A DNA stretch of 64,000 nucleotides from Nonomuraea guangzhouensis (GTDB lineage Bacteria > Actinomycetota > Actinomycetes > Streptosporangiales > Streptosporangiaceae): assembly GCF_019396345.1 (NCBI RefSeq), contig NZ_JAHKRM010000006.1, positions 124,001 through 188,000 of the forward strand, in the 5' to 3' direction. The notes under the pieces are model-generated. The model did not search any database and was not told the origin of the DNA. It saw only the letters and a program-made list of their open reading frames with translations. The first letter of the stretch is position 1. Each line of letters begins with the position of its first letter. Shown piece by piece: positions 25,984 to 34,972 of this stretch. The position numbers were made by a program, and so were the translations under genes.

Positions 25984-26343
25984 ATGGGTGTGAGCGTCGA
26001 CGAGTTCCTCAAGCTGCTGGACGAGTTGCCCGAGGCGCGCCTGGGCGATCACGGTGGCACCTGGGTCAGCCTCAAGGTGCGCGACAAGGGCTTCGGTTAT
26101 CTGTGGGAGGAGACCGAGACCGTCGGGCTCAAGGCGACGATCGAGGAGCAGATCGCGCTGGTCACCGAGCGGCCCGAGGTGTTCGAGGTCCAGTTCACGG
26201 CCGGCCGGTTCGGGTGGGTCGTGGTGCATCTCAAGCGGATCGACGCCGACGAGCTGTTCGAGCTGGTCGCCGAGGCGTGGTGCTTGACGGCGCCCAAGGA
26301 GCTGGTCGCCCCCTTCGAGGCTGCCCACAAAATCGGGCAATAG
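25984..26343 (+). CDS. MmcQ/YjbR-like protein
   Basis: About 119 residues from ATG 25984. GTG 25954, which has GGGAGG very close upstream, is an alternative that adds 10 residues. The sequence GTWVSLKVRDKGFGYLWEE, then VQFTAGRFGWVVVHLKRIDADEL and LVAEAWCLTAPKELV follows the YjbR/CyaY-like fold, a small family with a double-wing DNA-binding-like shape but no firm function. Confidence 0.7.
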   Translation: MGVSVDEFLKLLDELPEARLGDHGGTWVSLKVRDKGFGYLWEETETVGLKATIEEQIALVTERPEVFEVQFTAGRFGWVVVHLKRIDADELFELVAEAWCLTAPKELVAPFEAAHKIGQ

Positions 26344-26352
26344 GGCGTAAAA

Positions 26353-26874
26353 GTGGCGGAAGAGGCGTTAGTCTCGGGCAGTGTGACAGGTTCGGACATC
26401 GAGTTGCGCGAGTGGTGCGCGGACGACGCTCCTGTGGTGCTGCGCGCGTTCCAGGCACCCGACATGGCCAGCCAGGCGTCCTGGCCGATTGTGTCGCTCA
26501 AGGACGCGACGGGGTGGATCGCGAGCTGGGCCGGCGTCGGGCACGCCTTCGCCGTCACGCTCTCCGGGCGGGTCGTGGGCAACGTCGCGGTGACGGGCAT
26601 CGACGGCCACGGCAACGGCTGGGTCTCCTACTGGACGGTGCCCGAGGCCAGGGGCAGGGGGGTCGCGGTGGTGGCCATGATCGAGCTGACCCGCTGGGCC
26701 TTCCGCGAACGCGACCTTTACCGGCTGGAGCTGGGACACCGTACGAACAACCCGGCCTCATGCCGGGTGGCCACGAAGGCGGGCTTCCGCCCGGAGGGCA
26801 TCGAACGCCAGAAGCTCCGCTATGACGGCCGCCGCTACGACGTCGAACGCCACGCCCGCCTCGCCACCGACTGA
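26353..26874 (+). CDS. GNAT-family N-acetyltransferase (RimJ/RimL-like)
   Basis: A 173-residue acetyltransferase. The acetyl-CoA loop is in YWTVPEARGRGVAVVAMIEL (the R/Q-x-x-G-x-G/A motif), and NNPASCRVATKAGFRPEG is the end motif of RimJ/RimL-type GNATs. It probably acetylates an amine on a small molecule or a protein N-terminus. The start is GTG 26353 or GTG 26383. A hairpin follows the stop. Confidence 0.85.
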   Translation: MAEEALVSGSVTGSDIELREWCADDAPVVLRAFQAPDMASQASWPIVSLKDATGWIASWAGVGHAFAVTLSGRVVGNVAVTGIDGHGNGWVSYWTVPEARGRGVAVVAMIELTRWAFRERDLYRLELGHRTNNPASCRVATKAGFRPEGIERQKLRYDGRRYDVERHARLATD

Positions 26875-26902
26875 CCACCGGCCGCGACCGACCGGCCAGT
26901 GG
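26875..26902 (+). terminator. Hairpin after the GNAT gene
   Basis: CCAC-C-GGCC (26875-26883) pairs with GGCC-A-GTGG (26894-26902) with one mismatch and a 10-base loop, directly after the stop codon. Confidence 0.45.
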
Positions 26903-26986
26903 TGCGACGGCAGCTGGGATGTCCACCTGCACCCCCAAGCGCTTTGCGCCTGGTCATGGGTGGGCGGGCTGATCTAGGCTCGTGGG

Positions 26987-27364
26987 GTGGACGGCGAGAG
27001 TCTGGCCGCGGCCGGCCTGCTGGCGGCGCTGAGCCGGGCGGCGGAGATCCTCGCCGAGTTACACCATCCGTTCGTCAGGAACGAGCCCTTCTCCTATTTC
27101 TTCCCGCCCGCCGGTGTCCGGACCGGGACCGCGTTCACCCTCCCCGACGGCCGTGAGCTCAGCTTCACCGTCTCCATCGCCGCCGTCGACGGCGCGTTCC
27201 ACGTCGACGGGGCGGTCTGCGTCGAGGGCGACGTGCTGCTGGCGCTGCCGCGTAAGACCACGTCCAGCATCCACGACGGGCTCGCCGTGTTCGACGACTA
27301 CGCGGCCGAGCTGGCCGCCCCGGCCGGGCGGTTCATCGACCAGCAATTGGACGAAATTGTCTAG
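26987..27364 (+). CDS. Hypothetical protein
   Basis: A 125-residue protein starting at GTG 26987. It is a mix of helix (1-25) and beta strands (GRELSFTVSIAAVDGAFHVDGAVCVEGDVLLALPRK) with an acidic C-terminal helix (YAAELAAPAGRFIDQQLDEIV). No signal peptide or membrane helix is present. I do not recognise the family. It lies just upstream of, and in the same direction as, a DMT-type transporter. Confidence 0.6.
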   Translation: MDGESLAAAGLLAALSRAAEILAELHHPFVRNEPFSYFFPPAGVRTGTAFTLPDGRELSFTVSIAAVDGAFHVDGAVCVEGDVLLALPRKTTSSIHDGLAVFDDYAAELAAPAGRFIDQQLDEIV

Positions 27365-27383
27365 TTGTCTGACAATGGTGGGC

Positions 27384-28289
27384 ATGAAGAACGGACCCTT
27401 CGCCGTCGTCGGTGCCTCCGTGCTCTGGGGGACGGCCGGCACGGCGGGACTGCTCGTCTCGGCCGACTCCATCGCCTTGGCCGCCGCCCGGCTGGTCATC
27501 GGCGGCGCGGCGCTGGCCCTGTTCGCCTGGACGGGGGCGAGGCGCGGCCCGCTGATCACGCCCGGGTTGCTGCTGGCCGCCGTCGCCGTGGCGGCGTACC
27601 AACTGTGCTTCTTCGCCGCGGTCGCCCGTACCGGTGTGGCCATCGGCACGGTCGTCGCGATCGGCAGCGGGCCCGTCTTCACCGGGCTGCTCTCCTGGCT
27701 GCTGCATGGTGAGCGGCCGAGCAGGCGGTGGGCCGCGGCCACCGCCGCCGCGGTCGGCGGGTGCGCCGCGCTGATCGTCGGTGGCGGGGCGCAGGCGGGT
27801 GGGCAGGTGGTGTCCGGGGTGGCGTTCGCGCTGCTCGGCGGGTTGCTCTACGCGTTCTACGCCGTCACCGCCGCTCGGGCGATCAGCGCGGGCACGCCGT
27901 CGAACGCGGTCATGGGGGTGCTGTTCGGCGGTGCCGCCGTCATCATGCTGCCGTTCCTGCTCTGGCGGGGCACCGAGTGGCTGGCCGAGCCGCGCGGGCT
28001 GCTCGCCGCCCTCTACCTCGGCCTCGGGGCCACCGCTCTGTCCTACTTCCTGTACGGCCGGGGCCTGCGCACCACTCCGGTGGCCACGGCCGCCACGCTC
28101 GCCCTGACCGAGCCGGCCGTCGCCGCGCTGCTCGGGCTGCTGGTCCTCGATGAGCGGCTGGCTCCGGTGTCGGTCGCCGGTCTCGTCCTGCTGGCGATCA
28201 GCCTGGTCGCGGTGGCCGTACCAGAAAGACGGGAACGCTCGGTGTCCGAGAGGGTGTGCCCCGAGGAGGCGTTAGAGTCGCAGCCGTGA
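27384..28289 (+). CDS. EamA/DMT-superfamily permease
   Basis: The product has 301 residues and ten hydrophobic helices in two EamA repeats (FAVVGASVLWGTAGTAGLLV..., and GVAFALLGGLLYAFYAVTAAR...). It is a drug/metabolite exporter type; the substrate is unknown. Its stop overlaps the start of a GntR regulator (GTGA), so the regulator is co-transcribed and may control export. ATG 27375 is an alternative start. Confidence 0.9.
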   Translation: MKNGPFAVVGASVLWGTAGTAGLLVSADSIALAAARLVIGGAALALFAWTGARRGPLITPGLLLAAVAVAAYQLCFFAAVARTGVAIGTVVAIGSGPVFTGLLSWLLHGERPSRRWAAATAAAVGGCAALIVGGGAQAGGQVVSGVAFALLGGLLYAFYAVTAARAISAGTPSNAVMGVLFGGAAVIMLPFLLWRGTEWLAEPRGLLAALYLGLGATALSYFLYGRGLRTTPVATAATLALTEPAVAALLGLLVLDERLAPVSVAGLVLLAISLVAVAVPERRERSVSERVCPEEALESQP

Positions 28290-28924
28290 CGTTGCCGTTC
28301 AGACCCGTGTCCGCGGTCGGCGCGCTCGCCGACGCGCTGCGCCGCAGGGTGCTCTCCGGCGAGATCGGGCCGGGCACGGCGCTGCCCGAGCAGGAGCTCG
28401 CCGCCACCTACGGCGTGGCCAGGCCCACGGTCCGCGAGGCGCTGGCCGTGCTGGTGCACGAAGGGCTGCTCAGGCGCGAGCGCAATCGCAGTGCCTATGT
28501 CCCCGAGGTGACGATCGCGGACCTCGACGATCTCATGTACGTACGCAGGCCGCTGGAGGGCCTGATGGCCACGGCGGTGGCGGGACGGCGGGTGCCGGAG
28601 GCGGAGGCGGCGCTGGCCCGCATGGGCGCGCTGCCCGCCGACGCGCCGTGGTCGGAGTCGGTGGCCGAGCACATGGCGCTGCACCAGGCACTGATCGAGG
28701 CCGTGGGCAGCCCGCGGCTAGAACGGCTCTACAGCACGCTCGCCGCCGAGACCCGGCTCGGCCTGGTCCGCCTGCGCGAGGTCTACGAGGACCGGGAGAT
28801 GCTCGTGAACGAACACCGGGCGCTGCTCGACGCGATCGCCGCCGGCCCCGCCGAGACGGCCCAGGCCGCGGTGGCCGCCCACCTGGGCCACTCGTGGGGC
28901 GACGACACACGACACCCCTCTTGA
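28286..28924 (+). CDS. GntR/FadR-type regulator
   Basis: From GTG 28286 the product is 212 residues. Residues 5-75 are a GntR winged helix (LADALRRRVLSGEIGPGTAL, then YGVARPTVREALAVLVHEGLL), and the helical C-terminal part matches FCD effector domains, including the EHRALLDAIAAG motif. The start overlaps the transporter stop, so it probably regulates that transporter. Confidence 0.9.
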   Translation: MTLPFRPVSAVGALADALRRRVLSGEIGPGTALPEQELAATYGVARPTVREALAVLVHEGLLRRERNRSAYVPEVTIADLDDLMYVRRPLEGLMATAVAGRRVPEAEAALARMGALPADAPWSESVAEHMALHQALIEAVGSPRLERLYSTLAAETRLGLVRLREVYEDREMLVNEHRALLDAIAAGPAETAQAAVAAHLGHSWGDDTRHPS

Positions 28925-29050
28925 AGGCCGCACCCGAGCCCGCTTCCTGGCCCGTCCTGACCTCCTGCTGAGCCGCTTTCGCGAGGGAGATCCGCACCCA
29001 TAATCGCGAACCCTTGCGGGGGAACCCCAGATGTCGCAAGAATCGCGGCC

Positions 29051-29401
29051 ATGCACGGCAACGCGATGCCGGACTCCTACGTGTATGTCACGGAAGAGGG
29101 CGTAACCCGTCACTATGCGGACGGGAGCGTCGAAGCCCTTGCGTGGGAGGACGTGGTCGAGGTCCGTGTGGTGACCGAGTCGGGAGAGGATGTCCTCTAC
29201 ATCCTGCTCGACCGCGACGGCGAGGGCTGCGTAGTGCCCAGGTCGGCCACCGACGCCACGTTTCTCGCCCGCCTCCGCTACCTACCTGATTTCGATCTTG
29301 ACCGGCTGAATCTCGCCGCCGAGTCGGCGCACGACGGGGTCGTGGTCGTCTGGCGGAGCCCCGACCCGCCGTCCGCTCTGCCGGATCTGGAATATGACTA
29401 G
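29051..29401 (+). CDS. Hypothetical protein
   Basis: A 116-residue acidic protein (ATG 29051 or ATG 29066). It starts with DSYVYVTEEGVTRHYADGSVEALAWEDVVEVRVV, a beta-rich pattern resembling small PH-like or immunity-type folds, and contains a C-terminal VVVVWRSP strand. There is no signal or membrane segment. Family and function are not recognised. A short hairpin follows. Confidence 0.6.
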   Translation: MHGNAMPDSYVYVTEEGVTRHYADGSVEALAWEDVVEVRVVTESGEDVLYILLDRDGEGCVVPRSATDATFLARLRYLPDFDLDRLNLAAESAHDGVVVVWRSPDPPSALPDLEYD

Positions 29402-29671
29402 CCCGTTCATATTCCGGAAGCCGGCTGAAATACAGCCATAAACTTCACGTTTGCCGACTCGCCGGTTGGCACTTTTGGATCGTTCCGTCAACCCCTCGGC
29501 CATCCCCGGATCCGTCCGATTGTGGACATTTGACGGTATTTCCCAGGCTGGAGTGGATCTTTACTCTTTAGTGGGGGCCGCCGCCCTTGAAGGTGCATGG
29601 GGGACTTGTCAACCCATGAGGTTCAAGGAACGTCATGTTACTGCGGTGCACAGAGTCTTCAGGGTGGTGCT
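29402..29671 (+). promoter_or_regulatory. Leader and promoter region of the polysaccharide locus
   Basis: This 270-base stretch is clearly more A/T-rich than its surroundings. It contains the palindrome TTCCGGAA (29412-29419) and a GGCTG-AAATA-CAGCC hairpin (29423-29437) that may end the upstream gene. A possible -35 TTGACG (29530-29535) has GTGGAT 17 bases downstream as a weak -10. No protein is supported here. It is the only long gap before the locus, so its main promoter is probably here. Confidence 0.4.
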
Positions 29672-31126
29672 ATGAGGGTGGGGACCGGGGAGTCCGACGT
29701 CGTGCTCCTCGAAGCCGTATCACGTCATGCGTCGAGCATCTGGACGCGAGCGTACTTACGGCTTCTTTTAGGAGGCGACACGGCGTGCGCGCTGATCGCG
29801 TGCGTCTGCGTGCTGAGTATCCGTCTCTTGTCCGGCGCGTACGTTCCGCTGGTCGAGTTTCTTCTGGGAGTCAGCCTGATCGCCGGCTGGCCCCTCGCGC
29901 TGATGATGGGAGGCGCGTACCGTCAGCGCGCGCACGGCGAGGGCACTGACGAGTTCAGGGCGGTCTTCAACGGCGGCGTCGGATTGATGGCCGCCGTCGC
30001 GATCGGCGCCTACGCCACGCAGACCGTCGTCGCGCGCAGCTTCGTGATGGCGATGCTGCCGCTGGCGCTCCTGTCCACGTTGTACTTCCGCTACAAGATG
30101 CGAAAACGGCTGCACAGCCGGAGAGTCGTCGGCGAGTACATGCGCCAGGTCATCGCCGTCGGCCATCGCGAATCCATCCTTGACCTGATCATGCAGTTCC
30201 GCCGCCAGCCGTACCACGGGATGATGGTCGTCGGCGCCTGCCTGCCGCCGGACCGGATGGACGCCGACCTCGACGGCGTCCCCGTGCTCGGCTCGTTCGG
30301 CGACGTCGCCGAGGTGGTGGAGCGGACGCGAGCCGACGCGGTCGCCGTCACCGCCTGCCCGGAGTTCGACGGGTCGGCGCTGCGGCGGCTGGCCTGGAGG
30401 CTGGAGACCGCGCGCACCGACCTGTTCGTCGCGCCCGCGCTCATGGAGGTCGCGGGCCCGCGGATCAGCATCAGGCCGGTGGCGGGGATGCCGCTGCTGC
30501 ACGTGGGTCACCCCGAGTTCGACGGCAACAAGCAGCTCGTCAAGAGCGTCTTCGACCGGCTCGTAGCGGGGGCCGCGTTGCTGCTCATGGCCGTGCCGCT
30601 GCTGGCGATCGTGCTGCTGATCCGCCTGACCAGCCCGGGTCCCGCGCTGTTCACCCAGACCCGGGTCGGCAAACGCGGCAGAGAATTCCGTGTCCTGAAA
30701 TTTCGGACGATGGTGAAGGACGCCGAGAAGCTCAAAGGCAGCCTCCTCGATGCCAACGAACTCGACGGGGTGCTCTTCAAGATTAGGAACGATCCAAGGA
30801 TCACTCCGGTAGGCGCTTTCCTCCGCAAATACTCGCTGGACGAGCTCCCTCAGCTGTTCAACGTCATGCGCGGTGACATGTCGCTGGTCGGCCCCCGGCC
30901 GCCGCTGCCGGAAGAGGTCGCCAAGTACGGCAGCGACGTACGCCGCCGCCTGGTCGTCAAGCCGGGCATGACCGGACTCTGGCAGGTCAGCGGCCGCTCG
31001 AACCTGACCTGGGAAGAGTCCGTACGCCTCGACCTGCGGTACGTGGAGAACTGGTCCCTCATCCTCGACCTGCAGATCCTCTGGAAGACCTGGTCCGTCG
31101 TCACCCGTGGAGAAGGGGCTTACTAG
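29672..31126 (+). CDS. Polyprenyl-phosphate glycosyl-1-phosphate transferase (WcaJ/EpsE type)
   Basis: This enzyme starts repeat-unit synthesis by moving sugar-1-phosphate from a nucleotide sugar to undecaprenyl phosphate. The 484-residue protein has four N-terminal helices (about 25-130), a Rossmann-like CoA-binding-type middle domain (RQVIAVGHRESILDLI), and a reentrant/amphipathic helix. The conserved catalytic domain follows (VFDRLVAGAALLLMAVPLL, KFRTM, LRKYSLDELPQLFNV, GPRP, KPGMTGLWQVSGR). The start ATG 29672 is chosen because the earlier frame lacks a site. It is the first gene of a run of closely spaced genes. Confidence 0.92.
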   Translation: MRVGTGESDVVLLEAVSRHASSIWTRAYLRLLLGGDTACALIACVCVLSIRLLSGAYVPLVEFLLGVSLIAGWPLALMMGGAYRQRAHGEGTDEFRAVFNGGVGLMAAVAIGAYATQTVVARSFVMAMLPLALLSTLYFRYKMRKRLHSRRVVGEYMRQVIAVGHRESILDLIMQFRRQPYHGMMVVGACLPPDRMDADLDGVPVLGSFGDVAEVVERTRADAVAVTACPEFDGSALRRLAWRLETARTDLFVAPALMEVAGPRISIRPVAGMPLLHVGHPEFDGNKQLVKSVFDRLVAGAALLLMAVPLLAIVLLIRLTSPGPALFTQTRVGKRGREFRVLKFRTMVKDAEKLKGSLLDANELDGVLFKIRNDPRITPVGAFLRKYSLDELPQLFNVMRGDMSLVGPRPPLPEEVAKYGSDVRRRLVVKPGMTGLWQVSGRSNLTWEESVRLDLRYVENWSLILDLQILWKTWSVVTRGEGAY

Positions 31127-31128
31127 CG

Positions 31129-32196
31129 GTGAAAGCACTCGTGCTCGCCGGAGGGTCGGGCACCCGGCTACGGCCCATCACACACACCTCGGCCAAGCAA
31201 CTCGTCCCCGTCGCCAACAAACCGGTGCTGTTCTACGGCCTGGAGGCGATCGCCGAGGCGGGGATCAGGGAGCTCGGCCTGGTCGTCGGCGACACGCACG
31301 CCGAGATCGAGGCGGCCGTCGGCGACGGCTCCGCGTTCGGCCTGCAGGTGACCTACCTGCGCCAGGAGGCGCCGCTCGGCCTGGCCCACGGCGTGCTGAT
31401 CGCCCGCGACTTCCTGGGTGACGACGACTTCGTCATGTACCTGGGCGACAACTTCATCGTGGGCGGCATCAGCGGTCTGGTGGACAGGTTCGTCAGGGAG
31501 CGGCCCGCCGCCCAGATCATGCTCACCAAGGTCGGCGATCCGCGCCAGTTCGGCGTCGCCGAGCTCGACGCGGCCGGCCGGGTGGTCGGCCTGGAGGAGA
31601 AGCCCGTCCGGCCCAAGAGCGACCTCGCGCTGGTCGGCGTCTATCTCTTCAGCCAGGCCATTCACGCCGCCGTGGCCGAGCTCAAGCCGTCGTGGCGGGG
31701 CGAGCTGGAGATCACCGACGCGATCCAGTGGCTGATCGAGGCGAATCTCCGCGTCGAGTCGTCGGTGATCTCCGGTTACTGGAAGGACACCGGCAACGTC
31801 ACCGACATGCTCGAGGTGAACCGGCTCGTGCTGGAGTCGCTCGACCGGCGGGTGAGCGGCCTGGTGGACCAGGCCAGCGAGCTGATCGGCCGGGTCGTGG
31901 TGGAGCCGGGGGCCGTGGTCGAGCGCTCGCGCGTCGTCGGCCCGGTGATCATCGGCCCCGGCGCGCGGGTCCAGGACAGCTACGTGGGCCCGTTCACCTC
32001 GATCGGCGCCGACTGCGCGGTCGTCCGCAGCGAGATCGAGTACTCGATCGTGCTGCCCAGAGCCTCCATCCAGGGAGTCGGCCGGATCGAGTCGTCGCTG
32101 ATCGGCCACGACGTCGAGGTCACCCCTGCCCCGGACACCCCCAAAGCCCACCGTCTCGTGCTGGGCGATCACAGCAAGGTGCAGATCAGTTCATGA
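31129..32196 (+). CDS. rfbA: Glucose-1-phosphate thymidylyltransferase, long form
   Basis: It makes dTDP-glucose from glucose-1-phosphate and dTTP, the first step of dTDP-rhamnose synthesis. At 355 residues it is the long RmlA type with a C-terminal left-handed beta-helix (about 245-330), rather than the 290-residue enterobacterial form. The pyrophosphorylase signature LAGGSGTRLRPITHTSAKQL is at the start, and GDNFIVGG holds the metal-binding aspartate. The start is GTG two bases after the previous stop. Its stop overlaps rfbB (ATGA). Confidence 0.92.
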   Translation: MKALVLAGGSGTRLRPITHTSAKQLVPVANKPVLFYGLEAIAEAGIRELGLVVGDTHAEIEAAVGDGSAFGLQVTYLRQEAPLGLAHGVLIARDFLGDDDFVMYLGDNFIVGGISGLVDRFVRERPAAQIMLTKVGDPRQFGVAELDAAGRVVGLEEKPVRPKSDLALVGVYLFSQAIHAAVAELKPSWRGELEITDAIQWLIEANLRVESSVISGYWKDTGNVTDMLEVNRLVLESLDRRVSGLVDQASELIGRVVVEPGAVVERSRVVGPVIIGPGARVQDSYVGPFTSIGADCAVVRSEIEYSIVLPRASIQGVGRIESSLIGHDVEVTPAPDTPKAHRLVLGDHSKVQISS

Positions 32197-33125
32197 GAAG
32201 GATCCTGGTGACAGGCGGGGCGGGCTTCATCGGCTCGCACTTCGTCCACGGGTTGCCCGACGCGGACGTGACCGTGCTCGACAAGCTCACGTACGCGGGC
32301 AACCGGGCCAACCTCGAAGGGGCGCCGCACACGTTCGTCCACGGCGACATCTGCGACGCCGGGCTGCTCGGCGAGGTGGTGCCCGGCCACGACCTGGTGG
32401 TCAACTTCGCTGCGGAGTCGCACGTCGACCGGTCGATCGAGGGCCCGGCCGAGTTCGTGCGCACCAACGTGCTCGGCACCCAGACGCTCATGCAGGCGTG
32501 CCTGGACGCCGGTGTCCCGAAGGTGGTGCACGTCTCGACCGACGAGGTCTACGGGTCCATCGACCACGGCTCGTGGGACGAGTCCGCGCCGATCCAGCCG
32601 CGCTCGCCGTACGCCGCGGCCAAGGCGGGCGGTGACCTGGTCGCCCGCGCGTACGCGATCACGTACGGCCTCGACGTGTCGATCACCCGGTGCGGCAACA
32701 ACTACGGGCCCAGGCAGTACCCGGAGAAGGTCATCCCGTTGTTCGTCACGAACCTGCTGCGCGGCAAGCGGGTGCCGCTCTACGGCGACGGCGGGAACGT
32801 CCGCGACTGGATCCACGTCCAGGACCACTGCGCGGGCATCCGCCTGGTGGCCGAGAAGGGCGGGCCGGGCGAGGTCTACCACATCGCGGGCACCGCCGAG
32901 CTGACCAACAAGGAGCTGACCGCCCGGCTGCTGGAGGCGTGCGGCCGGGACTGGAGCATGGTCGAGCCCGTCGCGGACCGCAAGGGCCATGACCGCCGCT
33001 ACTCGCTCGACGACGGCAAGCTGCGCGGGCTGGGCTACCGGCCGGAGATCGCGTTCGAGCAGGGGCTGAAGGACACCGTCAGCTGGTACGCGAGCAACAC
33101 GGCGTGGTGGGGGGCGAGCCGGTAG
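32193..33125 (+). CDS. rfbB: dTDP-glucose 4,6-dehydratase
   Basis: A 310-residue extended SDR. TGGAGFIGSH binds NAD, STDEVYG carries the catalytic Thr-Asp-Glu triad, and YAAAKAGGD provides Tyr-x3-Lys. It converts dTDP-glucose to dTDP-4-keto-6-deoxyglucose. It is translationally coupled to rfbA. It is followed at once by a membrane exo/endonuclease/phosphatase-family gene. Confidence 0.95.
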   Translation: MRRILVTGGAGFIGSHFVHGLPDADVTVLDKLTYAGNRANLEGAPHTFVHGDICDAGLLGEVVPGHDLVVNFAAESHVDRSIEGPAEFVRTNVLGTQTLMQACLDAGVPKVVHVSTDEVYGSIDHGSWDESAPIQPRSPYAAAKAGGDLVARAYAITYGLDVSITRCGNNYGPRQYPEKVIPLFVTNLLRGKRVPLYGDGGNVRDWIHVQDHCAGIRLVAEKGGPGEVYHIAGTAELTNKELTARLLEACGRDWSMVEPVADRKGHDRRYSLDDGKLRGLGYRPEIAFEQGLKDTVSWYASNTAWWGASR

Positions 33126-34079
33126 TTGAAGCAGAACACCTGGGTGACCCCCGCGCTCTGGGCGTTGCTGTCGCCGTTCGCCGGCTGGGCCGTGCTCCGG
33201 GTGACCGGCTGGGAGCCCAAGTTCAGGTGGTCCCAGCTCGTGTCGTTCACCCCGTACGCCGCCGCGGGCTCGCTGGTGCCGCTGGCGTTCGCTCTGGCGG
33301 CGCGCAACCGGCCCGCCACGCTGGCCGCGCTGGTGGTGGGCGGGATGCTGGCCTCGGTCGTGCTGCCCCGCGCGGTGCCGCGGGGCGTCCCCGAGACGGA
33401 CGGGCAGCCGCTCCGTGTGATGACCGCGAACGTGCTCCGGAGCTCGGTGCCCGCCGAAGCCCTGATCAGCGCGGTCGAGCGGAACCGTCCCGACGTGCTC
33501 ACCGTGCAGGAGCTCAGTCCTTTCCTGACGGCGCGGCTGGCGGAGGCCGGCCTCGGCACCCTGCTGCCCTACCACCTGGAACAGCTCGGCACGGCCATCT
33601 ACTCGCGCTTCCCGCTGCGTCCGGGAATCGGCTTCGACACCGACCAGTGGCAGCACGTCGGCGGTGTGCTCACGCTGCCGGACGGTTCGGAGGTGGACGT
33701 CGTCGGCGTGCACGCCTGCGCGCCCGCCGCCGGCTGGCTGGCGGGGTGCTGGGCGCAGAGCATCCAGGTCCTGCCACCCGCGATGCCGAAGGCGGCGAAG
33801 CGGCCGCGCGTGCTGGCCGGTGACTTCAACTCCACGCTCGACCACGCGGTACTGCGGGAGCTGATCGCCACCGGCTATCAGGACGCCGCGTCCGTCACCG
33901 GAAAGGGGCTCGCCATGACCTGGCCGTACAACGGGCGCTCCGCCCTCGTCCCCAAAGTGGCCATCGACCACGTGCTGGCCTCCGAGGGGGTGGCCGTGCG
34001 CGCGTTCGAGACGCTCGCCCTCCCGCGTACCGACCATCGCGCCACGGTCACGGACCTGGTGCTGAGGCGGGCCGCATGA
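33126..34079 (+). CDS. Membrane-anchored endonuclease/exonuclease/phosphatase-family protein
   Basis: This 317-residue protein starts at TTG immediately after the rfbB stop. Three hydrophobic helices (about 10-90) precede an EEP domain: MTANVL (metal Asn), VQEL (metal Glu), GVHACAPAAG, LAGDFNST (Asp-Asn) and TDHRATVTDLV (Asp-His). All catalytic residues appear intact. The active site would face one side of the membrane, and a phosphodiesterase acting on lipid-linked intermediates or DNA is possible. Its place inside the rml operon suggests a polysaccharide role. That is inference. Confidence 0.75.
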   Translation: MKQNTWVTPALWALLSPFAGWAVLRVTGWEPKFRWSQLVSFTPYAAAGSLVPLAFALAARNRPATLAALVVGGMLASVVLPRAVPRGVPETDGQPLRVMTANVLRSSVPAEALISAVERNRPDVLTVQELSPFLTARLAEAGLGTLLPYHLEQLGTAIYSRFPLRPGIGFDTDQWQHVGGVLTLPDGSEVDVVGVHACAPAAGWLAGCWAQSIQVLPPAMPKAAKRPRVLAGDFNSTLDHAVLRELIATGYQDAASVTGKGLAMTWPYNGRSALVPKVAIDHVLASEGVAVRAFETLALPRTDHRATVTDLVLRRAA

Positions 34080-34972
34080 GGTGGATGATCACCGGTGCCG
34101 GCGGCCTGCTCGGCACCGACCTGACGGAGCTGCTCCGGGTGACGCCCGGGATGTGGGTCGTCCCGTTCGCCCGCTCCGAGCTGGACCTGCGCGACGCCGA
34201 CGCGGTGGCCTGGGCGGTCCGCGCGGCCCGGCCCGACGTGGTGGTCAACTGCGGCGCGTGGACGAACGTCGACGAGGCCGAGAACCGCGAGCAGGAGGCG
34301 CTGGCGATCAACGGGACGGCCGTGTCCGTCCTCGCCCGGGTCGCCGCCGAGCTGGGCGCCCGGCTGATCCAGCTCTCCACCGACTACGTCTTCGACGGCT
34401 CCGGGCGCGACCCGTACCGGGAGAGCGCGCCGACGGGCCCCATCAACGCCTACGGGCGGACCAAGCTCGCGGGCGAGCGCGCGGCTCTCGAACACGGCCA
34501 TCACGTGGTGCGTACGGCCTGGCTCTACGGCGCCCACGGCCGCAGCTTCGCCCGCACGATGGTCGGCCTCGAAGGCTCCCGGCAGACCGTCTCCGTGGTC
34601 GACGACCAGTTCGGCCAGCCCACCTGGACCGGTGACCTGGCCGAGCGGATCGTCCAGCTAGGCCGGGCGGACGCCCCGCCCGGCGTCTACCACGGGACGA
34701 GCGCGGGACGGACGACCTGGTACGACTACGCGCGGGAGATCTTCACCCTGCTCGGGGCCGATCCCGGCCGGGTCGAGCCCATCCCGAGCACGGCTTTGTG
34801 CCGGCCCGCCCCCCGCCCCGCCAACAGCCTGTTGGCGCACGGGAACTGGCGGGCCGCCGGGCTGCCGCCGATGCGCGACTGGTCCACCGCCCTACACGAG
34901 GCCTGGCCGGCCCTGCTGACCTCCTGGAGTGCTCGCGTAGTGAGCCAGGCAGTCGGCGTAGGAGGGGAGTAG
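34076..34972 (+). CDS. rfbD: dTDP-4-dehydrorhamnose reductase
   Basis: A 298-residue SDR catalysing the last step to dTDP-L-rhamnose. ITGAGGLLGTDL binds NADPH, STDYVFDG is the diagnostic RmlD motif, and YGRTKLAGE carries Tyr-x3-Lys. It is coupled to the preceding EEP gene (ATGA). The last 81 bases overlap the convergent rfbC-like gene, so both proteins have atypical tails encoded in that overlap. Confidence 0.92.
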   Translation: MRWMITGAGGLLGTDLTELLRVTPGMWVVPFARSELDLRDADAVAWAVRAARPDVVVNCGAWTNVDEAENREQEALAINGTAVSVLARVAAELGARLIQLSTDYVFDGSGRDPYRESAPTGPINAYGRTKLAGERAALEHGHHVVRTAWLYGAHGRSFARTMVGLEGSRQTVSVVDDQFGQPTWTGDLAERIVQLGRADAPPGVYHGTSAGRTTWYDYAREIFTLLGADPGRVEPIPSTALCRPAPRPANSLLAHGNWRAAGLPPMRDWSTALHEAWPALLTSWSARVVSQAVGVGGE

